In this document: positions 1 through 9,025 of the stretch, in pieces
Position numbering within the stretch: position 1 is the stretch's first letter
Layout: the number at the start of each line of letters is the position of its first letter
Assembly: GCF_021390645.1 (NCBI RefSeq)
Contig: NZ_JAJEJT010000006.1
Coordinates: forward strand, 174,942 to 238,941
From: Paraburkholderia flagellata
Lineage (GTDB): Bacteria; Pseudomonadota; Gammaproteobacteria; Burkholderiales; Burkholderiaceae
Direction of reading: 5' to 3'
Length of the DNA stretch: 64,000 bases
Translations under genes and position numbers: made by a program
The notes under the pieces: model-generated
The model's database searches: none
Seen by the model: only the letters and a program-made list of their open reading frames with translations
What the model was told of the DNA's origin: nothing

Positions 1-1122
1 AACCAGCACGATCGCCACCGCTTCGCCAACCGCCTCGACGAAGTCGTCCACCGAGTGCTTGACCGCGTGTGGCATGCTCGAGACCGGATCGAGCTTCAGG
101 CCGGCCGGCAGCGACGCCTGCAATTGCGCCGTCTTCGCGTCGAGTGCCTTGCCGAGGTCGATGACGTCGCCTCCCTTCTGCATCGTGACACCGATGCCGA
201 GCACTGCGTGGCCGCCAACGCGCATCTGCGTCACGGGCGGATCGTCATAGCCGCGCTTGATGGTTGCGATTTCACCAAGACGGAACGAGCGGTTGTTGAC
301 CGTGATCAGCGTGTCCGCGAGCGCCTGTTCATTCTTGAACGCGCCGCTCGGCCGCACGAATACGCGGTCGTCCGCCGTCGTAATGTTGCCGACGGGTGCG
401 ACGGTGTTCTGCGCGTCGATTGCACGAGCGAGTTGCTGCGGCGAGATCGACAGGCGCGTGAGTTGCGCATTCGAGATCTCGACGAAGATATGCTGATCAG
501 GGTCGCCGAAGTAGTCGACCTTCGCGACGCCCGGCACGCGCAGCAGAACCGTACGCAGCTGGTCCGCATAGTCGTGCATTTGCGCGGGCGTAAAGCCATC
601 GCCTTCGAGCGCGTAGATATTCGTGTAGACGTCACCGAACTCATCGTTGAAGAACGGTCCGACCGTTCCCCTCGGCAGCGTCGCCGCGATGTCGCCCACC
701 TTCTTGCGGACCTGGTACCAGGTCTCGGGCACCTCCTTGACAGGCGCCGAGTCCTTCATCGCGAAGAAGATCATCGACTCGCCAGGACGCGAGTAGCTCT
801 TGATGTTGTCGACATACGGTGCCGCCTGCAGCTGGCGGCCAATCCGGTCCGTGATCTGTTCCTGCACTTCGCGGGCGGTCGCGCCCGGCCAGTACGTCTT
901 GATGACCATCGTCCGGAACGTGAACGGCGGGTCTTCGGATTGCGCAAGACGGGTATAGCCGATCACCCCAAAAAGCGTGGCCAGGCCGATCAGAAAAATC
1001 ACCAGCTGCTGGTGCCGCAGCGCCCATGAAGAGAGGTTAAAGCCCGTTCCGCTGGCGCTTGCCTCGCCAGAAGCGTTCGCCGGCGCGCTGTCGAGCGCGT
1101 GTTCGTGGTCGCGCGCGTTCAT
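1..1122 (-). CDS. RND efflux pump inner-membrane subunit (N-terminal part)
   Basis: Proton-driven tripartite efflux transporter of the AcrB/HAE class; only the first 374 codons are present because the gene runs off the start of the window. Translated on the minus strand it starts MNARDHEHALD, has a first membrane helix at about residues 40-58, and then the family's porter-domain start (SEDPPFTFRTMVIKTYWPGA, followed by EVQEQITDRI). The end in the window reads SMPHAVKHSVDDFVEAVGEA, the approach to TM2. The ATG overlaps the stop of the upstream adaptor gene (ATGA), so the two are translationally coupled. The family is certain; the exported substrate is unknown. Confidence 0.93.
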   Translation of the reverse strand, partial: MNARDHEHALDSAPANASGEASASGTGFNLSSWALRHQQLVIFLIGLATLFGVIGYTRLAQSEDPPFTFRTMVIKTYWPGATAREVQEQITDRIGRQLQAAPYVDNIKSYSRPGESMIFFAMKDSAPVKEVPETWYQVRKKVGDIAATLPRGTVGPFFNDEFGDVYTNIYALEGDGFTPAQMHDYADQLRTVLLRVPGVAKVDYFGDPDQHIFVEISNAQLTRLSISPQQLARAIDAQNTVAPVGNITTADDRVFVRPSGAFKNEQALADTLITVNNRSFRLGEIATIKRGYDDPPVTQMRVGGHAVLGIGVTMQKGGDVIDLGKALDAKTAQLQASLPAGLKLDPVSSMPHAVKHSVDDFVEAVGEAVAIVLV

Positions 1123-2324
1123 ACCGATGCGTCCTCTGAATGCAGCGGAGGCACCACTTGCACATGCTGCCCGGCACTCACGGCATGCACGCCCTGCAGG
1201 ACCACGCGGTCGCCATCGTGCAGTCCCGAACTGAACGAGACAGTACGCTCGCCGTACCGCTCGATCGTGACCGGACGCAACTCGAGCGTGTCACCGCCTG
1301 TACGCACCACCCACACGGCCGGATTTTCACCCTTATGGAAGAGCGCAGTTACCGGCAGCGTGAAGACCTGGCCCGCATCGTCCGCTGCGCTGAATGCCAC
1401 GTTCGCGGTCATGCCAAGACGCACCTCGGGACTCGGTGCCGTCAGCGTGAGCTTCACGCGCCACGTGCGGCTTTGCGGGTCGGCCGCCGCCGAAACCTCG
1501 CGCACGCGCGCTTCGAAAGTCTTGCCGGGCAGCGCGGGCAAAGTGACGCGCGCGTTGCTGCCGACGGCGAGCGCGTTCAGCGTTCTTTCAGGCGCGTCAC
1601 AAACGACATCGACGTCGCCCGTCCAGTCGAGGTGATACACAGCCTGGGTTGCCTGAACGTTCTGGCCGGTATCCACATCCTCGGAAGTGATGACGCCGTC
1701 GTGATCCGCGGTCAGCGTCGCGTAGCGCAGGTGATCCGTCGCGAGCGCCATCTGGGCGAGCGCGGAAGTGCGCTGCGCAAGCGCCGAAGCGTAGGCATCT
1801 TCGGTCTGCTCCAGTTGCGCGGGAGCAATCAGGTTCGCACGTGCCTGAGCCTGATCGCGGTCGAGCTGCTGCCTGGCAAAAACGAGACGATGCTCGGCGG
1901 CGTCGAGCTGCGCGCGCGCATTGACGAGGTTGTTCTGCAGATCCGTCGGGTCGAGCAACGCAACCACCTGCCCCGCCTTGACCGTATCGCCGATACGCAC
2001 TCGCCGCTCGATGACCTTTCCTCCCACCCGGAATGACAGGGGCGTGGAATAACGCGCCTGTACCTGTGCCGGCAGCGAGTTGCTTTCAACGCGCCCATCC
2101 GGATGAACCGCAAGCGCAACGACAGGCTTGGCCTCCGGGACGGCTGCGTCATGCTGGTGGCACGCTGAAAGCGCGAAGGCGCTGCACGCCGCAACGACGA
2201 CAGTCAACTTGTGCGTCGATTGAAAGAAGGAAGGTAACAGGGAGCGCACTCGTTTCAGCTCGACAAGACCGGGTTGTTTCACGATGTTCACAAGGCAGGT
2301 GATCAATACAGGTTGAAAAGTCAT
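1119..2324 (-). CDS. RND efflux periplasmic adaptor (membrane fusion) lipoprotein
   Basis: Periplasmic adaptor linking the inner-membrane pump to an outer-membrane channel. An LSAC lipobox puts the lipidated Cys at residue 55 of the longest frame. The barrel/lipoyl half-motifs (TPLSFRVGGKV, RIGDTVKAGQVVALLDPTDL) flank a coiled-coil hairpin at about residues 115-175, followed by a beta-barrel and membrane-proximal domain. The longest frame starts at 2324 without a visible ribosome site. A GTG at 2249 would give a normal signal peptide of about 30 residues and may be the true start. It overlaps the downstream pump gene by 4 nt. No outer-membrane factor gene is next to it. Confidence 0.9.
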   Translation of the reverse strand: MTFQPVLITCLVNIVKQPGLVELKRVRSLLPSFFQSTHKLTVVVAACSAFALSACHQHDAAVPEAKPVVALAVHPDGRVESNSLPAQVQARYSTPLSFRVGGKVIERRVRIGDTVKAGQVVALLDPTDLQNNLVNARAQLDAAEHRLVFARQQLDRDQAQARANLIAPAQLEQTEDAYASALAQRTSALAQMALATDHLRYATLTADHDGVITSEDVDTGQNVQATQAVYHLDWTGDVDVVCDAPERTLNALAVGSNARVTLPALPGKTFEARVREVSAAADPQSRTWRVKLTLTAPSPEVRLGMTANVAFSAADDAGQVFTLPVTALFHKGENPAVWVVRTGGDTLELRPVTIERYGERTVSFSSGLHDGDRVVLQGVHAVSAGQHVQVVPPLHSEDASV

Positions 2325-2720
2325 CGGCGCCGTCGGCTCGTCGCGCCTGCAAAAAGCGGGCGTTGCCAGGAGCGCGAAAACAAAGCCATTGGTGCGGAGC
2401 GGGTCCTCTTTGACGCCCCGGTGGAACGGCGACCTGCGCTTTATTGACAGGCCATCGCAGCCGGTACGCCACGCGCGTCTCGAAGCGGAGCAGCACCATT
2501 TGACGGCCGCATTCGCTGATGCCTGCGCTTATCTGCACGGCCTCCGCGGACATGGGTACCGGCTAGCTCCCAACGTCTGCGAGACGCTCAAGCTGTCCCT
2601 GGATTCCGGCTGTTCTCCGCATCCACCGTCGTACAGATGACATTAAACCCATTACTGATACACTTGTCAATCATGACATATGAATCTAAAATCTAACGAT
2701 ATATGGTTCCAGGAGATAAC
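2325..2720. other. Divergent intergenic region between pump genes and TetR gene
   Basis: About 400 bases without a convincing gene. The right half is AT-rich and holds the likely divergent promoters and the palindrome at 2665-2678. Short frames at 2389-2640 have no family resemblance and no ribosome site. Confidence 0.6.
2665..2678. promoter_or_regulatory. Probable TetR operator TGTCA-N4-TGACA
   Basis: Perfect 5-bp arms, TGTCA ATCA TGACA, 42 bases upstream of the TetR ATG and inside the AT-rich promoter region. The same half-sites recur in front of the other TetR-linked genes in this window (21100, 22354 and 27963). Operator role inferred from position and symmetry. Confidence 0.55.
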
Positions 2721-3491
2721 ATGCCCAATGCCCCGACTTCCCGCTCGAGTCGTCGGTCACTGGCGAAGGTGCCAGCGGCCGGTCGCGAGTCCACCGCAAC
2801 ACGATCGCCGCGCGTCGCCCGACGCAAGCTCGAAACGCGGCTTCGTTTGCTCGATGCAGCGTTTGCGCTAGCGGCGGAAAAGGGAATCGACAGCGTCACG
2901 ATCACCGAGATTACGAACGCCGCCGACGTGGGATCCGGGTCCTTCTACAACCACTTCGACTCAAAGGAAGGGATCTTCGCCGCGCTCGTCGAATGGTTAT
3001 TCGAGGAATTCGCGACGACGCTCGATCGTCTCGCAACCGGGTTGTCCGACCCGGCCGAAGCGATCGCGGTGTCGGTGCGTCATACGCTTTTGCGGGCCTA
3101 CCAGGAGCCGGTTTGGGGCCAGCTACTGATACGCGAAGGGCTATCCACGCGAGTGTTGAGCAGGGGGCTGGGGCAGCGGCTGATGCGGGACGCGAAGAGA
3201 GGGGTTTCGGAACGCCGCTTCATGGTCGCGGACGAACTGATGTGTGTGTTTTCCGTGATTGGCACTGTTGTCGCTGCAATCGCTGCCGAGCTTCACCTCT
3301 CCGGATCTTCAAAGCGGGCGGTTCGCGCACGAAAGGCCCTTCGATCGAGGCACGAAAAGTTCGCCGAGAGCACGGCGGCCATTGTGTTGCAGGCGTTCGG
3401 CCTCAAACGCACCGAAGCCGAAAGGATTGCGCACCGTCCACTCCCGGCGCCCCCTCAAGCGGCGAGCGTCTCAAGCGATACGGCGGCATGA
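2721..3491 (+). CDS. TetR/AcrR family transcriptional regulator
   Basis: DNA-binding repressor, probably controlling the divergent RND pump. The ATG at 2721 is preceded by AGGAGA (2711-2716), which favours it over an in-frame ATG 18 bases upstream. The HTH lies at about residues 52-85 with the family signature GSGSFYNHFDSKEGIF; the C-terminal half is the variable ligand/dimer domain. The N-terminal 30 residues are an Arg/Ser-rich extension. Divergence from efflux genes is the classic arrangement for a locally acting repressor induced by the exported compound; the ligand is unknown. Confidence 0.9.
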   Translation: MPNAPTSRSSRRSLAKVPAAGRESTATRSPRVARRKLETRLRLLDAAFALAAEKGIDSVTITEITNAADVGSGSFYNHFDSKEGIFAALVEWLFEEFATTLDRLATGLSDPAEAIAVSVRHTLLRAYQEPVWGQLLIREGLSTRVLSRGLGQRLMRDAKRGVSERRFMVADELMCVFSVIGTVVAAIAAELHLSGSSKRAVRARKALRSRHEKFAESTAAIVLQAFGLKRTEAERIAHRPLPAPPQAASVSSDTAA

Positions 3492-3578
3492 AGCCAGACA
3501 CGGCAGGCACTTGCAGCCGATCGAGCGTCATTCATTGCATGCCGGTGCGGCGCGCAGCGACAACCGGTCGCCAAACCA

Positions 3579-4634
3579 TCAGTCCCGGTAAAGGGTGCTG
3601 GCAAGATAGCCCCGTCGTAGTTCTCGCAACGCCGAAGCAACGACGGCACTCACAGGCAGCGCAAGCAGCACGCCGAAGAAACCGAACAGTTGCCCAAACG
3701 CCAGCAACGAGAAAATCACCGCCAGCGGATGCAGGCCAATGCGCTCGCCAACGAGCCTGGGTGTAAGAACAACGCTCTCGAGTACCTGCCCGATTCCGTA
3801 TACGGCGACCACCGCCGCGAAGCCGTACCAGTTCCCAAATTGCAGAAACGCAGCGAGAAGCGCAAGCACCAGCGCGCTCGAGAATCCAATATAAGGGACG
3901 AGCACGGCAAGCGCGGTAAGAAGGCCGACAGGCAGTGCAATGTCCAGTCCGGCGATAGCCAGCGCTGTGGGATAAAACACCGCAAGGATCACGACGACGA
4001 GCAGTTGCCCGTGGAGATACTGCGCCAGCATGTGATCGATCTCCGCAACGAAGTGCCGGGTTCTTCCGAGCCAGCGCCGCGGCACGAAACTCTCCATGCG
4101 CTCGAGCGCCTCGTGCCTGTCGTAGAGAAGGTAGAAAAGGACGAGCGGCACTAGCACGACATTGCCGACGATGCTCATCATCATGTCGCCGCTCGTACGC
4201 ACGTACTGCCACGCAGCGAGGACAGCGCCTTGCTCGTCTGATATCAGTCGCGCTGTCAAGGCGTCGCGGACATTCGCCAGATCGAGCGAGTAGTGGATTC
4301 CCAGAAAAGCCAGCCGGGGTTGCAGCGTTGCGTCCAGCTTGGTCACCAGCGAAGGCACCTGTTTTGCGAGTTCGGGCCCTTCCCTCTGGATGACCACGAA
4401 TAGCAGCAAAATGAGCAGCATGACGAGAAACGCGAACACGGAAATCATGACAAACGCGGCAAGACCGCGGGGTACGCGATGACGTACCAGCCATTCCACG
4501 CCCGGCTGCAAAACGTACGCGATCATGGCACCGAGCAGAAACGGCGTGAGGACGGGACGCAGGGTCCATAGCAGGACGCCAGCCGACAGCGCAACGGCTC
4601 CCCAAAACAATGATTGGCGGTGGTAGGCAGTCAT
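3579..4634 (-). CDS. AI-2E/PerM family membrane transporter
   Basis: Polytopic inner-membrane protein of 351 residues with about 8 helices, in the usual PerM pattern: a hydrophobic pair near the N-terminus, a soluble loop at about residues 95-170, then a helical bundle. It carries the family-type segments LVPYIGFSSALVLALLAAFLQ (partial) and the end GFFGVLLALPVSAVVASALRE (partial). The start at 4634 (MTAYHRQ) has GGAAGGG upstream; an in-frame ATG at 4742 would add a charged, helix-free tail. The family includes proposed autoinducer-2 exporters and Na+/H+ antiporters, so the substrate cannot be assigned. It converges on the TetR gene. Confidence 0.9.
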   Translation of the reverse strand: MTAYHRQSLFWGAVALSAGVLLWTLRPVLTPFLLGAMIAYVLQPGVEWLVRHRVPRGLAAFVMISVFAFLVMLLILLLFVVIQREGPELAKQVPSLVTKLDATLQPRLAFLGIHYSLDLANVRDALTARLISDEQGAVLAAWQYVRTSGDMMMSIVGNVVLVPLVLFYLLYDRHEALERMESFVPRRWLGRTRHFVAEIDHMLAQYLHGQLLVVVILAVFYPTALAIAGLDIALPVGLLTALAVLVPYIGFSSALVLALLAAFLQFGNWYGFAAVVAVYGIGQVLESVVLTPRLVGERIGLHPLAVIFSLLAFGQLFGFFGVLLALPVSAVVASALRELRRGYLASTLYRD

Positions 4635-4817
4635 CGGTAAGCCCTTCCGGCGTTGGAGGATCTGTTCGGCACACGAGCGGCGCCGGTCATGGTTTGAATC
4701 CGCGCATCGCCGATAGTCCTGCCGAACCATGGAAGCTTGCATGCGCCGCCTGTACCCTTGGTGTGATCACCATGCATTGCGCGCACCTGCAGCGGGGACA
4801 CCAGCGTCAAACTTAAA

Positions 4818-4831
4818 TGATAATGTTATCA
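4818..4831. repeat. Palindrome TGATAA-TG-TTATCA
   Basis: Perfect 6-bp arms in an AT-rich patch between the permease and the small gene at 4885-5067. It could be a regulator site upstream of the permease gene; no direct evidence. Confidence 0.3.
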
Positions 4832-4884
4832 CTTTTGCGTTGTTATTGCGTCTGTTTTCAGCCGGCCGCGTGGGCCGATGGCGT

Positions 4885-5067
4885 TCAGTGCACCCGCTCA
4901 CTATTCAGTGCAAGCAGGCGCTCCAGCTCCAGCAGCGCATCGCCAAGCAGGTCGATGGCGCCGTTCGGCGTCGACGCCGTAGCAGCACTGCGAAGCGCGT
5001 CCTGGACGATCTCGTGGGCGCTTTCTGGTTTGGCTTTACCGATCCTCGCGATGAATTGCTTTTCCAT
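4885..5067 (-). CDS. Small hypothetical protein (60 aa)
   Basis: The ATG at 5067 has a strong GAAGGAG site 7 bases upstream, which decides the start over a longer frame opening at 5163. The protein starts MEKQFIARIGKAKPESAHEI and is soluble and mostly helical, with a Leu-rich C-terminal half (LLGDALLELERLLALNS) that could pair as a coiled coil. I recognise no family. It is a single gene on the minus strand, upstream of the permease and divergent from the MscS gene. The good ribosome site and codon use support a real gene. Confidence 0.6.
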   Translation of the reverse strand: MEKQFIARIGKAKPESAHEIVQDALRSAATASTPNGAIDLLGDALLELERLLALNSERVH

Positions 5068-5187
5068 GAGTACTCCTTCGCGGATGAGGTAACGGCGGAA
5101 AGTATATGCGCCGCAGACGGTTGAATCGACGCTCGCAATTGTTTGTTTCCATCTCGCCAACACGCGAGCAAGGCAGTTAATGCGCTA

Positions 5188-5204
5188 TATCATCATTTAT
5201 GATA
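5188..5204. repeat. Palindrome TATCAT-N5-ATGATA
   Basis: 6-bp perfect arms in the 264-base divergent spacer between the 60-residue gene and the MscS gene. A plausible operator for either promoter; no partner regulator is adjacent. Confidence 0.3.
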
Positions 5205-5331
5205 CAGTCGTCACTTTCCACATCCGACCGCTAACGTCTGTCCATTACGGCATGGGCACATTGATGGATGGCGCCTGCTGCGCCATCAGGCATGCAACGA
5301 CGTTCTGCGCGTCTATTCCCATGCCCGAGCT

Positions 5332-7935
5332 ATGCAACAAGCACTTCTGGCCGCTTTCCGCCTCATCGTCCTTGCATTGTCTGGCCTGGTTGCGGCCGTA
5401 GCGTGCGCGGCCGGCACCTCGCCTCCCGGGGCGGACAGTGGCTATTTTGTGCCCGTCTCCGGCGTCGGTTCCGATGCGGCGGAAGCACTCAATGCGCTTC
5501 AGGCCAGGGAAGACGCCATCAGGCAGCGCGCATCGACGGCAACCGGTGATGCCGAACTGATCGAGCTGGACTCGCTGAGCCGGCGCATAGCCGACGACGT
5601 CGACAGACTGCTCGCAACCTCGCTGCAGCCTGAGCTCGGCAGGACGCATGCGCAGCTCGACGTGCTGGGAGCGGCGCCCGTTGCCGGCACGAGTTCGGAA
5701 ACACCCGCCGTCGCCCAGCAACGCAACGCCCTCACGGCGCAGAAAACGCGACTTGATGCGCAAGTCAGACAGGCGGAAGGCATCAAAGGCAATCTCGTCA
5801 ATGTTGACGCACAGATTGCACGATTGCTTCATGCACATCTGAAAGACCAGCTCGCGCTGCGCACCGACAGCATTCTAAGCGCCGCGTTCTGGGCGCCCAT
5901 GGTTCACCCGGAAGCGGCTGACTATCAGAGTCTGCGAGCGTTTGGCGAGCAGGTCGAAAAGCTGATTCGATCGATGTGGCAACCGGGACGCTTCCTCGCC
6001 ACGGCGATCCTTCTGCTGGCCGCGCTAGCCTGCGCAACAGTTGGTGCTAGCCTTCTTGAACGAACGCTAGGATTGATTTGTCTTCGACGTCTGCCGGAAG
6101 GACGGCTGCGGCGCAGTGCCTTCGCGATATCGACCGTGTTCGCGACGCTGGCAGCCACGATGGTTGCGATGCACCTGGTCAGCATGGCCATCGTCAATCA
6201 ACAAAGCTTGTCACCCGCCCTTCAGACCTTCACTGACGAGCTTGTCAAGCACATCGTCAATTGTGCGTTGGTCCTCGCGCTTGGCAGGGCGTTCCTGTGC
6301 ACCCGGCATCCTACCTGGCGCCTGCCTGCTATCGCTGATCCGGTTGCGCAGGCGCTCAGATCTTTTCCGCGGACGTTGGCCGCACTCCTGCTGTTTTCAG
6401 GGGCGATAGAGCAAATCCACCGAGCTGTCGACACCAGCCTTCAGCTCACCATTTTCACTCGCGGTCTCGTCGCGTTGGTCGTCGCGTTGACCATCGGCGC
6501 GTCGTTGCTTCATGCGAACCGGGTACGTACCGCACTTGCCGCAGCCGGCAATTCGCCTGAAGGTCGGTCGACACTTGCGGGTTTGATTCATGCTGCCGCA
6601 TGCATCGTCGTAGTGGGCGCCCTGGCTGCGTTAGTCTGCGGGTACATTTCCGTTGCGCGCTTCCTGACCTACGAGCTCGTGTGGTTCGACATCGTCCTGT
6701 GCAGCCTCTATTTTCTCGTGATGCTTACGCGCGATGTATGCGAAAGCATCTTTTCCCCAGCACATGCAAGCGGCAATACGATCAAGCATCTGTTTGGCCT
6801 CGAAAATGCCCATCTCGCACAGATCTCGACGGTATTTACCGGGGTTTGCCGAAGCGCACTCATCATCGCCGCAGTCATTGCACTGCTCACAGGCGGTCTC
6901 GGAAGCACGCCCGCGGAGCTCATCGACAGCATTCTCGAAGTGCTGGGCGGCGACCGGCTGCGTGCGCTCAATATCGTCCCCGATCATATCTTCAGCGCCC
7001 TGCTCACATCCGGCATTGGAATATATCTGGTGCGGTCCGTGCGCAAATGGTTCGACAGGGAGTTGTTGCCGAAGACAGAAATGAGTCCCGGCATGCGCGC
7101 GTCGTTGCTGACCTTGTTTGCAAATATCGGTTACGTACTCGTCGTGCTGCAAACCTTGTCTGTGCTAGGAGTCAGATGGCACAACCTCGCATGGATAGTC
7201 AGTGCATTGTCGGTGGGAATCGGTTTTGGTCTGCAGGAGATCGTAAAGAACTTTATTTCCGGGCTCATCTTGCTCGCGGAGCGACCGGTGAAGGTAGGCG
7301 ACATGATCAGTATCGCCGGCATCGAGGGCGACATACGGCGCATTAGCGTACGTGCCACCCAGATCCAGCTTGCGGACAAGTCGACCGTGATCGTGCCGAA
7401 CTCGCAGCTCATCTCGCAGAACGTCCGCAACGTCACGATGGGAAACACCACGCAAGGTATCGCCGCCCTGGTGCTTACATTCGCGCTGGATGTCGACCCG
7501 GAGCGCGTCCGCGAAATTCTTCTCGATGTCTACAGGGATCACCCTTCGGTTCTCGCGCATCCGGCGCCGTCCGTCATGTTCAGTCAGTTGACCCCCGAAG
7601 GCATCACGCTCACGGTCACGGGGCATGTCAGGAGCCCCAGGATCGCTGCCGACACCAAAAGTGAACTCCTGTTCGCCATCCTGAAGCGGCTCCGTGCCGC
7701 GGATATCCCTTTGTCGAACCCACGAACGGTTTTGGTCCATGCACCGCACGGTTACCTTCCCAATGGGCCTGGGGCCGCTTCGGGCGGGTCGCCGAATAGC
7801 AGTTCTCCGTTACCCGGCGCAACGAGCGTATCGGCGAACCGCGCTCTCGGCACGGCCGCCCGATCAGAACACGTGGCGGATACCGACGTCCGCGCCAACT
7901 GTCGATCCCTGCACACCGAAGAGCGCCCCGTGTAA
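5332..7935 (+). CDS. Large MscS-family mechanosensitive channel with DUF3772-type N-terminus
   Basis: Tension-gated inner-membrane channel, 867 residues. Residues 1-27 are a signal peptide (cut near VACAAG). Residues 40-190 form a periplasmic helical region of the DUF3772 type, followed by about 9-10 membrane helices. The MscS pore helix and beta domain start near residue 625 with the canonical GIGFGLQEIVKNFISG and then ERPVKVGDMI and VIVPNSQLI. The last 75 residues are low-complexity Pro/Gly/Ser. The final 72 bases overlap the 3' end of the convergent porin gene, so the tail may be a read-through extension. No strong ribosome site is visible at the start. Confidence 0.92.
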   Translation: MQQALLAAFRLIVLALSGLVAAVACAAGTSPPGADSGYFVPVSGVGSDAAEALNALQAREDAIRQRASTATGDAELIELDSLSRRIADDVDRLLATSLQPELGRTHAQLDVLGAAPVAGTSSETPAVAQQRNALTAQKTRLDAQVRQAEGIKGNLVNVDAQIARLLHAHLKDQLALRTDSILSAAFWAPMVHPEAADYQSLRAFGEQVEKLIRSMWQPGRFLATAILLLAALACATVGASLLERTLGLICLRRLPEGRLRRSAFAISTVFATLAATMVAMHLVSMAIVNQQSLSPALQTFTDELVKHIVNCALVLALGRAFLCTRHPTWRLPAIADPVAQALRSFPRTLAALLLFSGAIEQIHRAVDTSLQLTIFTRGLVALVVALTIGASLLHANRVRTALAAAGNSPEGRSTLAGLIHAAACIVVVGALAALVCGYISVARFLTYELVWFDIVLCSLYFLVMLTRDVCESIFSPAHASGNTIKHLFGLENAHLAQISTVFTGVCRSALIIAAVIALLTGGLGSTPAELIDSILEVLGGDRLRALNIVPDHIFSALLTSGIGIYLVRSVRKWFDRELLPKTEMSPGMRASLLTLFANIGYVLVVLQTLSVLGVRWHNLAWIVSALSVGIGFGLQEIVKNFISGLILLAERPVKVGDMISIAGIEGDIRRISVRATQIQLADKSTVIVPNSQLISQNVRNVTMGNTTQGIAALVLTFALDVDPERVREILLDVYRDHPSVLAHPAPSVMFSQLTPEGITLTVTGHVRSPRIAADTKSELLFAILKRLRAADIPLSNPRTVLVHAPHGYLPNGPGAASGGSPNSSSPLPGATSVSANRALGTAARSEHVADTDVRANCRSLHTEERPV

Positions 7936-8949
7936 TGAAAGACCCGTATTCATCTTGCCGTGATTATTGACGTACCCAACCTGCCCATAGAGCTGCGTCG
8001 CTTTCGACAGGCTGTATGTCAAGCCTGCCGCGGCCAGAATGGAATGGTTTGACGTATCGTTGCCGTCGCTCGTATACCACACGCCTCCATTGAGGTTCGC
8101 CGCGGGCGTGACCAAATAGCTTGCGCCTGCGCCGTACACCCGGTTGTCGAACGAACCCGCGACCTTGTAGTTGACGTAGTTCAACTTCACAGTCAAGTCG
8201 CCTGCCTGATAGCTCGCGCCGATCGTGCGCCCGGAAAACTGCACCGTGCTCGGGATTGGCGTCGTTGTTGCCGTGCCGCCCGCGTTGCCGCTGTACATTG
8301 CGGCGCTCACCGCAAAAGGACCGGCATGGTAGTCTAGGCTTGCCGAATACTGGCGGCCAGCCTGAAAATTGCCCGGCGTGCCTCCGAATGCGAAGAGCGC
8401 GCTGCCCTGAAATCCCGCAATCGTCGGCGAAGTGTATGAAACGGCATTCGCATTGAATACGCCTGTGACAAACACGTTGCCGATATAGAGCGGCACACCG
8501 CTACCGAAAGACGAAGTGTTGCGCGGATCCATCGCAATGATCGAAAGCGCGAAAGGCGAATACTGGAGACCGGCTTTCACGGTGCCGAAACCTCCCGCGA
8601 CACCGACCCATGCCTGGCGGCCAAACAGATTGCCGTTCGAATCGTTGAAGCCGCCGTTCGCCATGTCGATGCCACTTTCGAGCGCGAACATCGTTTGAAA
8701 GCCGCCGCCCAGGTCTTCCGTTCCTCTCAGCCCGAACAGCGACGGCCCCACTCCGCCCGAGATGAACGAAAACTGATGTCCGGCGTTGTTTCCAGTGGCT
8801 GGATCGAGCGTTCGGCTGGTGTAGAGCAGCCCTGTGTCGACTATCCCATAGAGTGTCACGCTGCTTTGCGCGTAGGCCGTGGTTACGCTGCTACCCAGCA
8901 ACAGAGCCACCAATGCGATGTTACGGGTCCGTGAATACGTCGATGCCAT
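7864..8949 (-). CDS. Gram-negative porin (Burkholderia type)
   Basis: Outer-membrane 16-strand general porin, 361 residues. The signal peptide ends TTAYAQSSVTLYG, the standard Burkholderiales porin start, and the chain ends in HVF with the C-terminal Phe needed for BAM recognition. It has the LFGLRGTEDLGGGFQ and FGRQAWVGV segments of the family. The start at 8949 follows GGAG; upstream codons are not porin-like. It is the last gene of the minus-strand catabolic run, 76 bases after the acyl-CoA synthetase, which suggests it is the uptake pore for that pathway's substrate. Confidence 0.92.
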   Translation of the reverse strand: MASTYSRTRNIALVALLLGSSVTTAYAQSSVTLYGIVDTGLLYTSRTLDPATGNNAGHQFSFISGGVGPSLFGLRGTEDLGGGFQTMFALESGIDMANGGFNDSNGNLFGRQAWVGVAGGFGTVKAGLQYSPFALSIIAMDPRNTSSFGSGVPLYIGNVFVTGVFNANAVSYTSPTIAGFQGSALFAFGGTPGNFQAGRQYSASLDYHAGPFAVSAAMYSGNAGGTATTTPIPSTVQFSGRTIGASYQAGDLTVKLNYVNYKVAGSFDNRVYGAGASYLVTPAANLNGGVWYTSDGNDTSNHSILAAAGLTYSLSKATQLYGQVGYVNNHGKMNTGLSLHGALFGVQGSTVGADVGIRHVF

Positions 8950-9025
8950 AACTAGTCTCCGGGTCCTATCGTTGTGTTTGTCCGCACGTGGCGAACACGC
9001 GTCATGCCGCGCGATGAATTCCGTT

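Noticed and set aside
55..1029. Plus-strand 324-codon frame
   Set aside because: Antisense to the RND pump gene; Arg/Asp-rich translation without domain or ribosome site.
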